From: CAZFLD01 sp964519835
GTDB lineage: Bacteria; Spirochaetota; Spirochaetia; DSM-27196; CAZFLD01
Direction of reading: 5' to 3'
Assembly: GCA_964519835.1 (NCBI GenBank)
Contig: CAZFLD010000062.1
Coordinates: forward strand, 1 to 25,852
Length of the DNA stretch: 25,852 nucleotides
Part shown: positions 14,565 through 22,097 of the stretch, piece by piece
Layout: each line of letters begins with the position of its first letter
How positions within the stretch are numbered: the first letter of the stretch is position 1
Program-made: the position numbers and the translations under genes
Notes under the pieces: generated by a model
What the model was told of the DNA's origin: nothing
The model's input: the letters and a program-made list of their open reading frames with translations, nothing else
The model's database searches: none

Positions 14565-15481
14565 GCCGGATGGTGGAACTAACGCGAGAGCTCGTCGACC
14601 AGATTATCTTCGGCATGGAAAACCAGGAGCACGACTTTTACCTCGACCTGGAGTCGGGTGAGTTGGTCTCCGACGATGGGGCCGACATGGATTCCGACAG
14701 TCTCGAGGCAATCCCGGACTGGACCAGCGTAGATGGGTACAATCTTATGGAGCGTTTTGTGCTCAGTCTTCACAATCCCATTTATCGTGAGCGCCTCAGA
14801 AGCATCCTTGCATCCGGCCGTGGCGTCTTTCGTCAATTCAAGGACGCGCTTAAAGAACGCCAGGACATTGAGCGTCTCTGGTTCACCTTCAAAGAAAAAC
14901 AAATGCGACGACTCGTGGCGGAGTGGTACAACGACATTCGGGAAGCCCGTGGGTTGGAGCCTCTCGAGTTGAGTGACGAGGACGACGGGCTCGAGGCGGA
15001 GGCCTTGGTCCTGAGTGATTTTGTCGTCCAGCCCATCGATAGCTCCCTGTTTGATACACTCGAAGAGATGGATCGGTCCGCCTTCGAGGAGAATTTCGAC
15101 GACGAACAAGAGCGAGACTATTACTACCGTGCAAAGCGGACCGGTGTTTCGCTCCGAAATGGGTCTTACGTGCGCGGAATTATGACGCCGGCGGGCGAGT
15201 CCGCGGGGTTTATCTGGGCCGACTTCGGTGAGCGCTCTTTGCGTGCGATCATACGACAGTTGTATATCCGTCCTGAGTACCGCGGGATCGGTCTTGCGCA
15301 CGTCCTGCTACGGTGTGCCCTCGAGGAGCTCGCCGAACGTGGGGTCGTCGGCGCATCGATCGAGCTCTTGGGAAAGGCGGTGGAAGTCCAGGAGGCCTTT
15401 GCTCGACAGGGCTTTTTAACGCAGGCGGTTGATCTCGGCCTCGATCTCCCAAAGTGGTTGCGTACTAAAAAGAATGAATAA
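14561..15481 (+). CDS. UPF0158-like domain fused to GNAT acetyltransferase
   Basis: A 306-residue two-domain protein. Residues 8-130 match the pattern of the UPF0158 family: a short beta segment, then a tryptophan-containing IPDWTSVDGYNLMERFV, LHNPIYRERL, GVFRQFKDAL and WFTFKEKQMRRLVAEWYND. Residues about 155-300 form a GNAT fold, with the acetyl-CoA loop in LYIRPEYRGIGLAHVLL and a following NPAA-like SIELLGKAVEVQEAFARQGF. The acetylated substrate is unknown. ATG 14561 overlaps the proS stop by 4 nt; ATG 14570 is an alternative. It overlaps the next lipoprotein gene by 8 nt, so translation of all three may be coupled. The GNAT call is firm, the N-terminal call moderately so. Confidence 0.82.
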   Translation: MSRMVELTRELVDQIIFGMENQEHDFYLDLESGELVSDDGADMDSDSLEAIPDWTSVDGYNLMERFVLSLHNPIYRERLRSILASGRGVFRQFKDALKERQDIERLWFTFKEKQMRRLVAEWYNDIREARGLEPLELSDEDDGLEAEALVLSDFVVQPIDSSLFDTLEEMDRSAFEENFDDEQERDYYYRAKRTGVSLRNGSYVRGIMTPAGESAGFIWADFGERSLRAIIRQLYIRPEYRGIGLAHVLLRCALEELAERGVVGASIELLGKAVEVQEAFARQGFLTQAVDLGLDLPKWLRTKKNE

Positions 15482-16970
15482 CAGCCTCGCATTGCCGGCG
15501 GCGCTCCTTGTTGTCCTCGTGTTGGTCATGACGGTGGCATGTCGGGAGGCACCAACCCTGACGACACGGGTCGAAACGCGCCCGGCATTTACCCTCGATC
15601 CGGCCCACGCCCGCAATAAGAGTGAGTTGCGAAGTGCTGCGTTGCTGTTTTTGCCCCTCATCGGCACCGACGGGCCCGGAATCGGGGAGGACTGGAGTCT
15701 TGGTCCGGAGAATAAAAGCCTCGTGCTCGTGTTGCGTGACATCGCGTTTAGCGACGGAACACGAATCACCGCGAGCCTGGTTCGTGAGTCGCTCCTTCGA
15801 TTCTTGGCACCCGAAACCGGCTCGCCCCACACGTACCTGCTCACCGAGTTTGTGGCCGGTGCGCGAGAGTTCTCGCTGGGTCTTGCAGACGACAACGCCG
15901 TCGGCATCGAGGTCGTGGACCGACAAACACTGCGGTTTGACTTCCTTGTATCTGTGCCCCGTCCTGAACAGGTGCTTGCTCATCCGTCTCTCGCTCCTGT
16001 CCCGCTCCACCACGTCGCTGATATGCGCACAGGCGCCGTCGACGGCGGGGATCCATGGTGGGCCGCCGCCGAAGTTCCGACAAGCGGACCGTTTGTTCCG
16101 GCCGGCGAGGAGTGGCTCCAAACCTATTCCGAAGGACTCCTGTCCCTGAGTCTTGTGCAAAACGAGTATTTTGATCTCGTATTCGACCGCGAACGGCCGG
16201 TACGGACCACGGAGCAGATGCGCATCGAGTTTATGAACCAAACGGCGGCCCTCGAGACGGCCGGACGGCAGGAGGTCGAGGAGGTGCTGGGCCTCGCCGG
16301 CCCCGGCATTCCGGAGGGGTTGGCGGTGACTCGGCGTTGCCTTCCGGTCATGGAGATGTTGCTATTTTCCGTCCGTGAAGGAATTGCCGCCGATACAACC
16401 GTCCGTAGAGCCATTGCGGCAACCGCTGTCCACGCTCTCGATCCCGTGCTTCAAGGCGAAGCCGCCGGTGGCCGCCCGACGCTCTTGCCTTGGCCCACGC
16501 CGGCAACGCCCTGCGAGCAATCCGAGGTCACGAGCTTGTTTGGTGCCGCGCCTACCGGCACCGCGTGGGAGGGCGCGCTACGGGTTCTTCTTCCCGAATA
16601 CGGTGAAGCTGCCGACGTTGCGAGTGACGACGTTCTGGTCGACGCGTTGCGAAACCTCGGCGATGTGGAGGCTATTCGTCTTCCGTTTGCCGACTACGCA
16701 TACGCGCTCCGCAGGGGCGATTTCGACGTGGCGCGTGTTCGGTGGCACGGCGGAGCGGACGCCTTTTACGCTGCGTTCACGAGCTTCAGCGGCCGTAACG
16801 ATGCCGAGTTCCACAACGACGAGTACGACCGGCAGTACCGAGCCGCGGCCGTCTCGGCGTTACCAACGTGGCAGGAGTTCACCAACTGGGCGGATGCGTT
16901 TTTGATCTACCGGCACGTGGTTGTGGTGCCGCTTGCACGTTCCGTGGTGTATGATTACTCAGCCCGTTAG
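15474..16970 (+). CDS. Solute-binding lipoprotein, family 5 (oligopeptide/nickel) type
   Basis: A 498-residue predicted lipoprotein. Residues 1-22 form a signal peptide whose MTVAC lipobox puts the lipidated cysteine at 23; this looser lipobox is normal in spirochaetes. The mature part follows the SBP_bac_5 pattern: FTLDPAHARNKSEL, then LVLVLRDIAFSDGTRITASLVRESLLRFL, a middle domain, and a C-terminal segment with YAYALRRGDFDVARVRWHG. Such proteins deliver oligopeptides or other solutes to an ABC importer, but no permease or ATPase gene is nearby. The ATG at 15474 overlaps the GNAT stop by 8 nt (ATGAATAA). The frame is open upstream, but the signal peptide begins here. A GC-rich hairpin with a T run follows the gene. 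Ligand unknown. Confidence 0.8.
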   Translation: MNNSLALPAALLVVLVLVMTVACREAPTLTTRVETRPAFTLDPAHARNKSELRSAALLFLPLIGTDGPGIGEDWSLGPENKSLVLVLRDIAFSDGTRITASLVRESLLRFLAPETGSPHTYLLTEFVAGAREFSLGLADDNAVGIEVVDRQTLRFDFLVSVPRPEQVLAHPSLAPVPLHHVADMRTGAVDGGDPWWAAAEVPTSGPFVPAGEEWLQTYSEGLLSLSLVQNEYFDLVFDRERPVRTTEQMRIEFMNQTAALETAGRQEVEEVLGLAGPGIPEGLAVTRRCLPVMEMLLFSVREGIAADTTVRRAIAATAVHALDPVLQGEAAGGRPTLLPWPTPATPCEQSEVTSLFGAAPTGTAWEGALRVLLPEYGEAADVASDDVLVDALRNLGDVEAIRLPFADYAYALRRGDFDVARVRWHGGADAFYAAFTSFSGRNDAEFHNDEYDRQYRAAAVSALPTWQEFTNWADAFLIYRHVVVVPLARSVVYDYSAR

Positions 16971-16988
16971 GCTTGGCCGCGGCGGCGA

Positions 16989-17028
16989 CGGGCGAGGGCC
17001 GCCCGCCTGTGGGGCCGCCTCCCCTTTT
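16989..17028 (+). terminator. Candidate rho-independent terminator after the solute-binding protein
   Basis: Two adjacent GC-rich hairpins lie in the 56-nt gap between convergent genes. CGGGCG (16989-16994) pairs with CGCCCG (17000-17005). GGGG (17011-17014) pairs with CCCC (17021-17024) and is followed at once by TTTT (17025-17028). The T run overlaps the stop codon of the opposite-strand HAD gene. Confidence 0.45.
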
Positions 17029-17671
17029 ATGCCTCGAGCAGCGTTTTGAGATCGTGGACCGACCGGATGGTCGTAAGCTCCGGGTGCGTGGCGGCCCACT
17101 TTCCCGTTTCGTCCACGAGGACGCCGTTTCCACCCAACTCGACAAAGCCCTGCACGTAGGTCGGCGCGTCGTCCAGGAACAGGACTTCGCCGATTGGCCA
17201 ATTCAGCTCCTGCAAAGGGCGAAGGTAGGCGGAGCGATTGGGCTTTCCCTTGAATTTGTTGTAGCGAATGTCGTAAAGCGCTTCGAATTTGGAGTCGATG
17301 CCCAAAACCGACAACACACGCCGAGCGTGCTCGCGTGGAGAATTGGTCAGCACGGCGGCCGGCCTGTCTATGTCGTCCAACAACTCGATGAGGCGGTCGT
17401 CTCGGACTAAGAATGCTCCGGGATCCGGCGGATGGGTCGCCTCGAGAAAGGCCTCGATGTTGCTAAATCCATGGGCCTCGCGCAGCCAGCTCAAGGTGGT
17501 GCCGTACCGCGGGAAGTTTTCCCGTCGTAGCGCCACCGCCTCCTTTTCAGTGACATGCAGGAGATCGCAGACAAAGGAGGTCATACGACGTCCAATCTCT
17601 ACTTCCATCCCGCTCGAGGACGGATAGAGTGTATTGTCGAGGTCAAACAGGATGTATTTGTATGATTCTAT
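17027..17671 (-). CDS. HAD-superfamily phosphatase, pyrimidine 5'-nucleotidase-like; non-canonical start
   Basis: A HAD hydrolase of 214 residues as annotated here. Motif I D10-L-D12-N-T sits in the stretch FDLDNTLYPSSSG, which is typical of the Sdt1/Phm8-like pyrimidine 5'-nucleotidase branch. Motif II is T109-N-S (VLTNS), motif III lysine K143 (FKGKP) and motif IV D167-D168 (LFLDDAPTY), so all catalytic residues are present. The first ATG in frame, at 17608, would remove motif I. Upstream of it there is no ATG, GTG or TTG before the preceding gene. The reading frame is open back through an ATA at 17671, which overlaps that gene's TAG stop (ATAG), mirroring the ATGA overlaps elsewhere here. 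Either a rare start or a mutated or misread ATG is likely. Substrate specificity is inferred only from motif style. Confidence 0.78.
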   Translation of the reverse strand: MESYKYILFDLDNTLYPSSSGMEVEIGRRMTSFVCDLLHVTEKEAVALRRENFPRYGTTLSWLREAHGFSNIEAFLEATHPPDPGAFLVRDDRLIELLDDIDRPAAVLTNSPREHARRVLSVLGIDSKFEALYDIRYNKFKGKPNRSAYLRPLQELNWPIGEVLFLDDAPTYVQGFVELGGNGVLVDETGKWAATHPELTTIRSVHDLKTLLEA

Positions 17672-18414
17672 CGGCCGACCGATATGCGTGTTCCCGGGAC
17701 GTCGTTGTTCAAGACTACCGCGGAACCACTCTGTGGATCCCGGTAGGCAGCTCCATCGACTACATAATAATAAAAGTGCTCGCCTCGGGGCACCCTCACG
17801 GTGCGCTCGTAGATGCCGTCGCCTACCTCTTCCATGGGGTCGAAGTAGGGATCGTAGTTATTAAAGCTGCCCACAACGTACACGGACCTTGCCTCCTCTC
17901 GCAGTCCCAAGTCCGTGATCCTCAGGCGAAACGTGACGGTGCGTCCGCGCACCACCGCACCCCACATAGCGGGCGCCTCGGGCCGTTCAAGGGCAAATTG
18001 TGAGAGACGGAGCCCTGCCGGAGTCCGGACGGTCTGGGAGTTTTGTGGATCCGGTTGCCATAAGCCGTCGACCACAAGACGATATGTCAACTGATCACTC
18101 GGAAGAACGTTTGTCGGCGGAATCGGATAGGTGAGGATAAATACCTCGTTGGCGTTTTTGGAGAAAAGATGTATTGTTGAGTAGTTTTCATGGGCAAAGG
18201 CCGCCGCTACGTAGCGCGGAGTCGGGTCGGACACGTACGTAAACAGCACCGTCTCGTTGGACAGAATTTCCGGCGCCGAGGCCTCGGTCAGTTGAATGAG
18301 GCGTTCAGAGATATCAAAATCTGCCTGTTCCTGGCCGAAGACGGGCGCAAAAACAAAGAAAAAAGCCAGAATAATAGCTGCGTGGCTCTTGGCGTTCGCG
18401 GAAATCGTGCACAT
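17668..18414 (-). CDS. Secreted protein with two glycogen-binding/early-set-like domains
   Basis: A 248-residue exported protein. Residues 1-27 form a signal peptide (AAIILAFFFVFAPVFG then Q). Two similar beta-sandwich halves follow. The first (about 40-125) has YVAAAFAHENYSTIHLF and LTYRLVVDGLWQPDPQN. The second (about 150-248) has VYVVGSFNNYDPYFDPM, GIYERTVRVPRGEHFYYYVV and DGAAYRDPQSG. The second closely follows the AMPK-beta/CBM48 glycogen-binding pattern (GxFNxW, YxYKFxVDG), with tyrosine in place of the usual tryptophan after FNN. No catalytic domain is present. In the periplasm it may bind a glycan or act as a structural E-set module. ATG 18414 diverges from the flcA-like gene across 88 nt, and its stop overlaps the HAD gene. 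The frame runs further upstream only as antisense of flcA. Confidence 0.75.
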   Translation of the reverse strand: MCTISANAKSHAAIILAFFFVFAPVFGQEQADFDISERLIQLTEASAPEILSNETVLFTYVSDPTPRYVAAAFAHENYSTIHLFSKNANEVFILTYPIPPTNVLPSDQLTYRLVVDGLWQPDPQNSQTVRTPAGLRLSQFALERPEAPAMWGAVVRGRTVTFRLRITDLGLREEARSVYVVGSFNNYDPYFDPMEEVGDGIYERTVRVPRGEHFYYYVVDGAAYRDPQSGSAVVLNNDVPGTRISVGR

Positions 18415-18502
18415 GCCTGTTCTTATACTCGGCCAATGGTAATCTTTTGTGTACGAAATCTCGATGCAATACCACAAAAAACCGACAATGTAGCAAGCGA
18501 CG

Positions 18503-21500
18503 ATGCCGACTCGAGACGCAATCGAACAGTTTGACAAAACGCTTACGCAACTCGGCGACGAACCTCGTATTGCCCGCGAGCGAGGCGAGGAGATCGAGCC
18601 CACCGTTCCTCCGCAGGAGGAAGAGTCTCCGGACCTCAGTGATCTTCTCGGAGACGATTTCGGAGCGGATGATTTTGCGGCGGATGAGCTCGGAGAAGGT
18701 GCCGAGCCGGGGATGGAGACCGGTTCCGGCGAGGATGTCGATGCGGAATCGGGCGAGGACGGGCTCGGGGACGATTTTCTCACCCAGATGGCCGAGTCGG
18801 CGGCGGCGGACGAAGCGGCCGCGCCCGACGAAGCGACCCCCGCTGAAGCAGGCGAACAGGAGGGTGGTGAAGACGACTTCGAGGACATTTTCGACTTCGA
18901 CGAAGAAGTAAGCATCCCGCCCCTAGACGAGGAGAGCGACGAGGAGAGCGANNNNNNNNNNNNNNNNNNNNNNNNNNNNNNNNNNNNNNNNNNNNNNNNN
19001 NNNNNNNNNNNNNNNNNNNNNNNNNNNNNNNNNNNNNNNNNNNNNNNNNNNGACGAGGAGAGCGACGAGGAGAGCGAAGCAGCATCGCCGACAGAGCCGG
19101 CGCAAGAACCCCCAGAAGAACCCCCAGACGAAGCAACGGAAGAAGTACCGGAAGAAGTAGACGAGGAGGAGTTCGATGCGGACTCGCTCCTCGACGAAGA
19201 CATCTTTGCAACCTCTCCGGACGAACAAGACCAAGAACCGGACATCGACCCGTTCGACCTCGCTGAGGCCGAGGAGCCACCGGGCGCCGCCGGAGCGGAG
19301 TCCGGCGGGGAAGCGGATACCAACGAGGAAGGTGAGCCTGCCGACGCGTTTGGAGACGAGGACGCCTTTGTTGATCAGGACGCCTTTGGTGAAGAAGACG
19401 TGTTCGGCGACGAAACGGTCGAGCCAGGCACGGACGACGCGTTCGCCGGCCTCGATATAGACATCGACGCCGAGGCGGATGCCGAAATTGAAACTGCTGA
19501 GGACGCCGCCCCGGCGCCGGAGGAAGAGGGCGACGAGGAGGCTTTCGCCTTCGACGATATATTTGCAGACGAGTCCGCCGCAGATGAAACAGCAGATGAA
19601 ACAGCAGATGAAACTGCGGAAGAAGGGACCGAAGCGGGCCTGGGGCTACCGCAGATAAGCGACGAGTTTTCACTAGACGACGAGGACGAGGGCTTTTCCA
19701 TCGATGACGAGGAGGATGAGTTTACCCTCGACGATGAGAGCGACGAGTTCTCCCTCGACGATAGGATGGACGAGGAGCCTGATGAGGGACTTGGCGAGGA
19801 GGCGGATGAGGATCTAGGCGAGGAGGGCGGCGGCTCCGGGGACGAAGAGTTCTCGTTTGACGAAGGCGAAGACGAGGAACCCCTCGACATCGACGACGAA
19901 GGAGACCTCGATGTCGACGAATTCTCTCTTGGGGATTTTGGCGAAGAGTTCGGCGTCCTCGACGAGGTGGACCAGCTCGAAGACGCCGCCGAGGAGGACC
20001 TCAACCCTGCCGTCGGTATCTCCGCGGAGGCCCCGCCGATCTCGGGTTCGGTAGCGGGAGAGCCGGACGTCCAGCTTTCCGAAGCCGATTTTGATCGACT
20101 CAAACGAACGCTCTCCACCCTGCCGCTAAACGTCAGGATCGCCGTGGAAGAGATCATCTCGGAGCAGAAGGGACGCAACGAGGACATCGAGAGGCTCGTG
20201 GGGCTCTTGGTCGCGGGCGCTGCGGCACGCGACGTTGCCAATCAGGCGGGCAAGATCATCGGCCGGCGCTTGCGGATTCCCCGCGGCTACGAAAAGAAGT
20301 CCGGTATTGCCTTTGAAGAAGAACGGCGGACCTTTGCCTATCGCTTTCGGGAAGAGATACTACCGGTACTCCGTGTTGCCTTTTTGGTCCTGTTGGGCGT
20401 AGTTGCGCTCGCCGTAGTGGGCTACAACCTTGTCTATCGGCCTATCCGCGCGACCAGCCTATACCGCCAGGGACTGGAAAACGTCATGGTGGAGAACTAC
20501 GCGCGGGGTAACAGGCTTTTTGACGAGGCCGTGGAGACGTGGCAGATGCCGGCCTGGTACTTCGAGTATGCGGAGACCTACATCGACCTCGAGGAGATCG
20601 ATCAGGCCCGCACCAAGTACGAAGCGCTTCTGGCATCCTATCCCAATGATCGACGGGCACGTCTGGATTTGGCGCGCCTCGAGTGGCGCCTTGCCGGCAA
20701 TTACGAAGATGCCCGTGACCACCTGCAACTGTTGATTGCCCGTAACTACGATGACTATGACGCCCGCATCGAGCTCGGCGACATGTACATGGACTGGGCG
20801 CAGCTCGATCCCGCTCGCTACGAAGACGCCCGCCGTTTATATTCCCAGCTTATCGAGATTTTCGGCGAGGAGCCGGAGCTCTTGTTCCGGATGACGGGGT
20901 ACTTTCTCGCCATCGGCAACAATCAAGAGCTCCAGCGGCTCCATCAATACTTCGAGGCCGCGCCGGATCTACCCGTCGAGCCGGAGACGTACTCGCGTCT
21001 TGCCGGATGGCTTATCGATCAGGAACGTGTCGACGACGCCTTTGCAGTGCTGAGGCGCAGCCTGGAAGCCGACCTCCGGGAGCCGCGAACCCACTACGAG
21101 TTGGCGCGGTATTTCCGAATCCTCGAGAATCCAAGTGAGGAGCTCAAGGCGCTTACCGAGTCACTGGCGCTGCTCGACGCAAAAGACGACTTGAGCCCCC
21201 GCGAAATACGGATGCAGGTCGATGCCCTGATCCGCCGCGGCGAGGTGGAGTACGACCGAGCCGAATTCCTGGCGGCGGAATCCTCATTTCAAGAGGCAAT
21301 AGCCCGGTACGAGAACGCCGAGGCCCTGGGCTACGCCGAACCGTCACCACAGTTCGGCCGCAGCTATGCGCGGCTCGGCGACATCTACTACTACCAAAGC
21401 GGCGAGGACGCGGCCGCCGAAGCGGCGTACAGGCGTGCCGAAGAAGAGAGCTACACGACGCGCGAGCTCGATTTCAAGCAGGGAGTGTTGGCATACCGGC

Positions 21501-22015
21501 GCGGCGACGACAATCCGGATGCGCTCGACACCGCGATTCGAGAGTTTGATCAGGCGGCCGGCTCCTACTCCGACAACGCCAACCTGCTCTACGCAACCGC
21601 CAACACACAGTTCCGCCGCGAGGTCTATGGCATTGCTGAGGGGTACTACGAAGAGCTACTCGGCCAGCTCGAAGCACGGCGCCGGTCTATTGCCCAGTTT
21701 CTTCCGAACGAGGACCCGGCCCACCGCGATCTTATACAGTACATGATTCGGGTCAGAAACAACTTGGGCGTTACCCGCCACTACCTGTCCCAGCAAACCG
21801 GCAGCGAGGAAACCGCGACGGACGCGCTTGTTGCTCTTCTTGACTCTTCAGAGTTGTTCGAGAACCTCATGAGGGACCCTCAGACCTTTGTTGCCTCCGA
21901 TGCGGTCAACCTGGCGACACTAAACCGGCGCGCTATCCTCTATCCGGAGCCGAACTTTATTCCGCAGATCTATCTGCAGCTCCCCCTCGACTTCGATTCA
22001 CCAATAATGCCGTAA
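18503..22015 (+). CDS. flcA: FlcA-like periplasmic flagellar collar protein: acidic repeats, one TM, TPR domain
   Basis: An approximately 1170-residue protein interrupted by an assembly gap. Residues 1-28 (MPTRDAIEQFDKTL, LGDEPRIARERGEE) are a conserved-looking head. Residues 28-531 are extremely acidic and repetitive, with a single basic residue (R421) in the readable part. Residues 532-615 form a normal charged segment, and the transmembrane helix is about 625-645 (VAFLVLLGVVALAVVGYNLVY). Residues 650-1170 are tetratricopeptide-like repeats (ENYARGNRLFDEAV, IDQARTKYEALLASYPND, YEDARRLYSQLIEIFGEEP and more). Cytoplasmic N-terminus, one TM and a periplasmic TPR region fit the spirochaete collar protein FlcA (Borrelia BB0326), which builds the periplasmic collar and recruits stators; this naming is from memory of that architecture. 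The acidic part looks like an intrinsically disordered tether. ATG 18503 has only a weak ribosome-binding site. Confidence 0.72.
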   Translation: MPTRDAIEQFDKTLTQLGDEPRIARERGEEIEPTVPPQEEESPDLSDLLGDDFGADDFAADELGEGAEPGMETGSGEDVDAESGEDGLGDDFLTQMAESAAADEAAAPDEATPAEAGEQEGGEDDFEDIFDFDEEVSIPPLDEESDEESXXXXXXXXXXXXXXXXXXXXXXXXXXXXXXXXXXDEESDEESEAASPTEPAQEPPEEPPDEATEEVPEEVDEEEFDADSLLDEDIFATSPDEQDQEPDIDPFDLAEAEEPPGAAGAESGGEADTNEEGEPADAFGDEDAFVDQDAFGEEDVFGDETVEPGTDDAFAGLDIDIDAEADAEIETAEDAAPAPEEEGDEEAFAFDDIFADESAADETADETADETAEEGTEAGLGLPQISDEFSLDDEDEGFSIDDEEDEFTLDDESDEFSLDDRMDEEPDEGLGEEADEDLGEEGGGSGDEEFSFDEGEDEEPLDIDDEGDLDVDEFSLGDFGEEFGVLDEVDQLEDAAEEDLNPAVGISAEAPPISGSVAGEPDVQLSEADFDRLKRTLSTLPLNVRIAVEEIISEQKGRNEDIERLVGLLVAGAAARDVANQAGKIIGRRLRIPRGYEKKSGIAFEEERRTFAYRFREEILPVLRVAFLVLLGVVALAVVGYNLVYRPIRATSLYRQGLENVMVENYARGNRLFDEAVETWQMPAWYFEYAETYIDLEEIDQARTKYEALLASYPNDRRARLDLARLEWRLAGNYEDARDHLQLLIARNYDDYDARIELGDMYMDWAQLDPARYEDARRLYSQLIEIFGEEPELLFRMTGYFLAIGNNQELQRLHQYFEAAPDLPVEPETYSRLAGWLIDQERVDDAFAVLRRSLEADLREPRTHYELARYFRILENPSEELKALTESLALLDAKDDLSPREIRMQVDALIRRGEVEYDRAEFLAAESSFQEAIARYENAEALGYAEPSPQFGRSYARLGDIYYYQSGEDAAAEAAYRRAEEESYTTRELDFKQGVLAYRRGDDNPDALDTAIREFDQAAGSYSDNANLLYATANTQFRREVYGIAEGYYEELLGQLEARRRSIAQFLPNEDPAHRDLIQYMIRVRNNLGVTRHYLSQQTGSEETATDALVALLDSSELFENLMRDPQTFVASDAVNLATLNRRAILYPEPNFIPQIYLQLPLDFDSPIMP
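18926..19075 (+). repeat. 12-nt tandem repeat (Asp-Glu-Glu-Ser) spanning an assembly gap
   Basis: Two exact copies of gacgaggagagc (18926-18937 and 18938-18949) precede the gap, and two exact copies (19052-19063 and 19064-19075) follow it. All are in frame and encode DEES. Identical repeats on both sides indicate that the assembler failed on a longer tandem array of unknown copy number. Confidence 0.9.
18952..19051. other. Assembly gap (100 N)
   Basis: Exactly 100 N, the conventional placeholder for a gap of unknown size, inside the flcA-like coding sequence. The true sequence is probably more 12-nt DEES units, which would keep the reading frame whatever their number. Confidence 0.97.
19343..19414 (+). 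repeat. Four 6-residue acidic repeats (DAFGDE type) in the flcA-like gene
   Basis: Codons 281-304 encode DAFGDE, DAFVDQ, DAFGEE and DVFGDE in tandem. DNA copies have diverged, so this is an older duplication than the DEES array. Confidence 0.7.
19580..19615 (+). repeat. Three tandem 12-nt repeats (Ala-Asp-Glu-Thr) in the flcA-like gene
   Basis: gcagatgaaaca occurs at 19580-19591 and 19592-19603, then gcagatgaaact at 19604-19615, each encoding ADET. Near identity at DNA level points to recent slippage duplication. Unit length is again 12 nt. Confidence 0.85.
19667..19774 (+). repeat. Four 9-residue FSLDD-type repeats in the flcA-like gene
   Basis: Codons 389-424 encode four units: FSLDDEDEG, FSIDDEEDE, FTLDDESDE and FSLDDRMDE. 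An aromatic-hydrophobic pair in each acidic unit suggests short linear binding motifs spaced along a disordered chain. Confidence 0.75.
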
Positions 22016-22071
22016 GGTCACCAGTCTTATCACAAGAGCGCCGCCGGCGAGAAAACCGTCGATTGGTCGAA

Positions 22072-22093
22072 GGCTATCGTCACGCAAATAGCC
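22072..22093. other. Hairpin between convergent flcA-like and ilvE genes
   Basis: GGCTAT (22072-22077) and ATAGCC (22088-22093) form a 6-bp inverted repeat with a 10-nt loop, in the 82-nt gap between two converging genes. There is no T run, so its role as a bidirectional terminator is uncertain. Confidence 0.25.
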
Positions 22094-22097
22094 GTCA

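Noticed and set aside
18447..18489. Sigma-28 flagellar promoter upstream of the flcA-like gene
   Set aside because: CCGACAA resembles the GCCGATAA -10, but there is no TAAA at the right distance.
18926..19075. CRISPR array at the repeated sequence flanking the gap
   Set aside because: Units are 12 nt, contiguous, without spacers, and in frame in a coding sequence.
18415..19323. Long N-terminal extension of the glycogen-binding-like gene
   Set aside because: It is antisense to flcA across the N gap and precedes a clear signal peptide at 18414.
19375..20241. 288-residue Ser-rich minus-strand ORF
   Set aside because: Its serine-rich composition is the mirror of Asp/Glu codons in the flcA-like gene, so it is a shadow.
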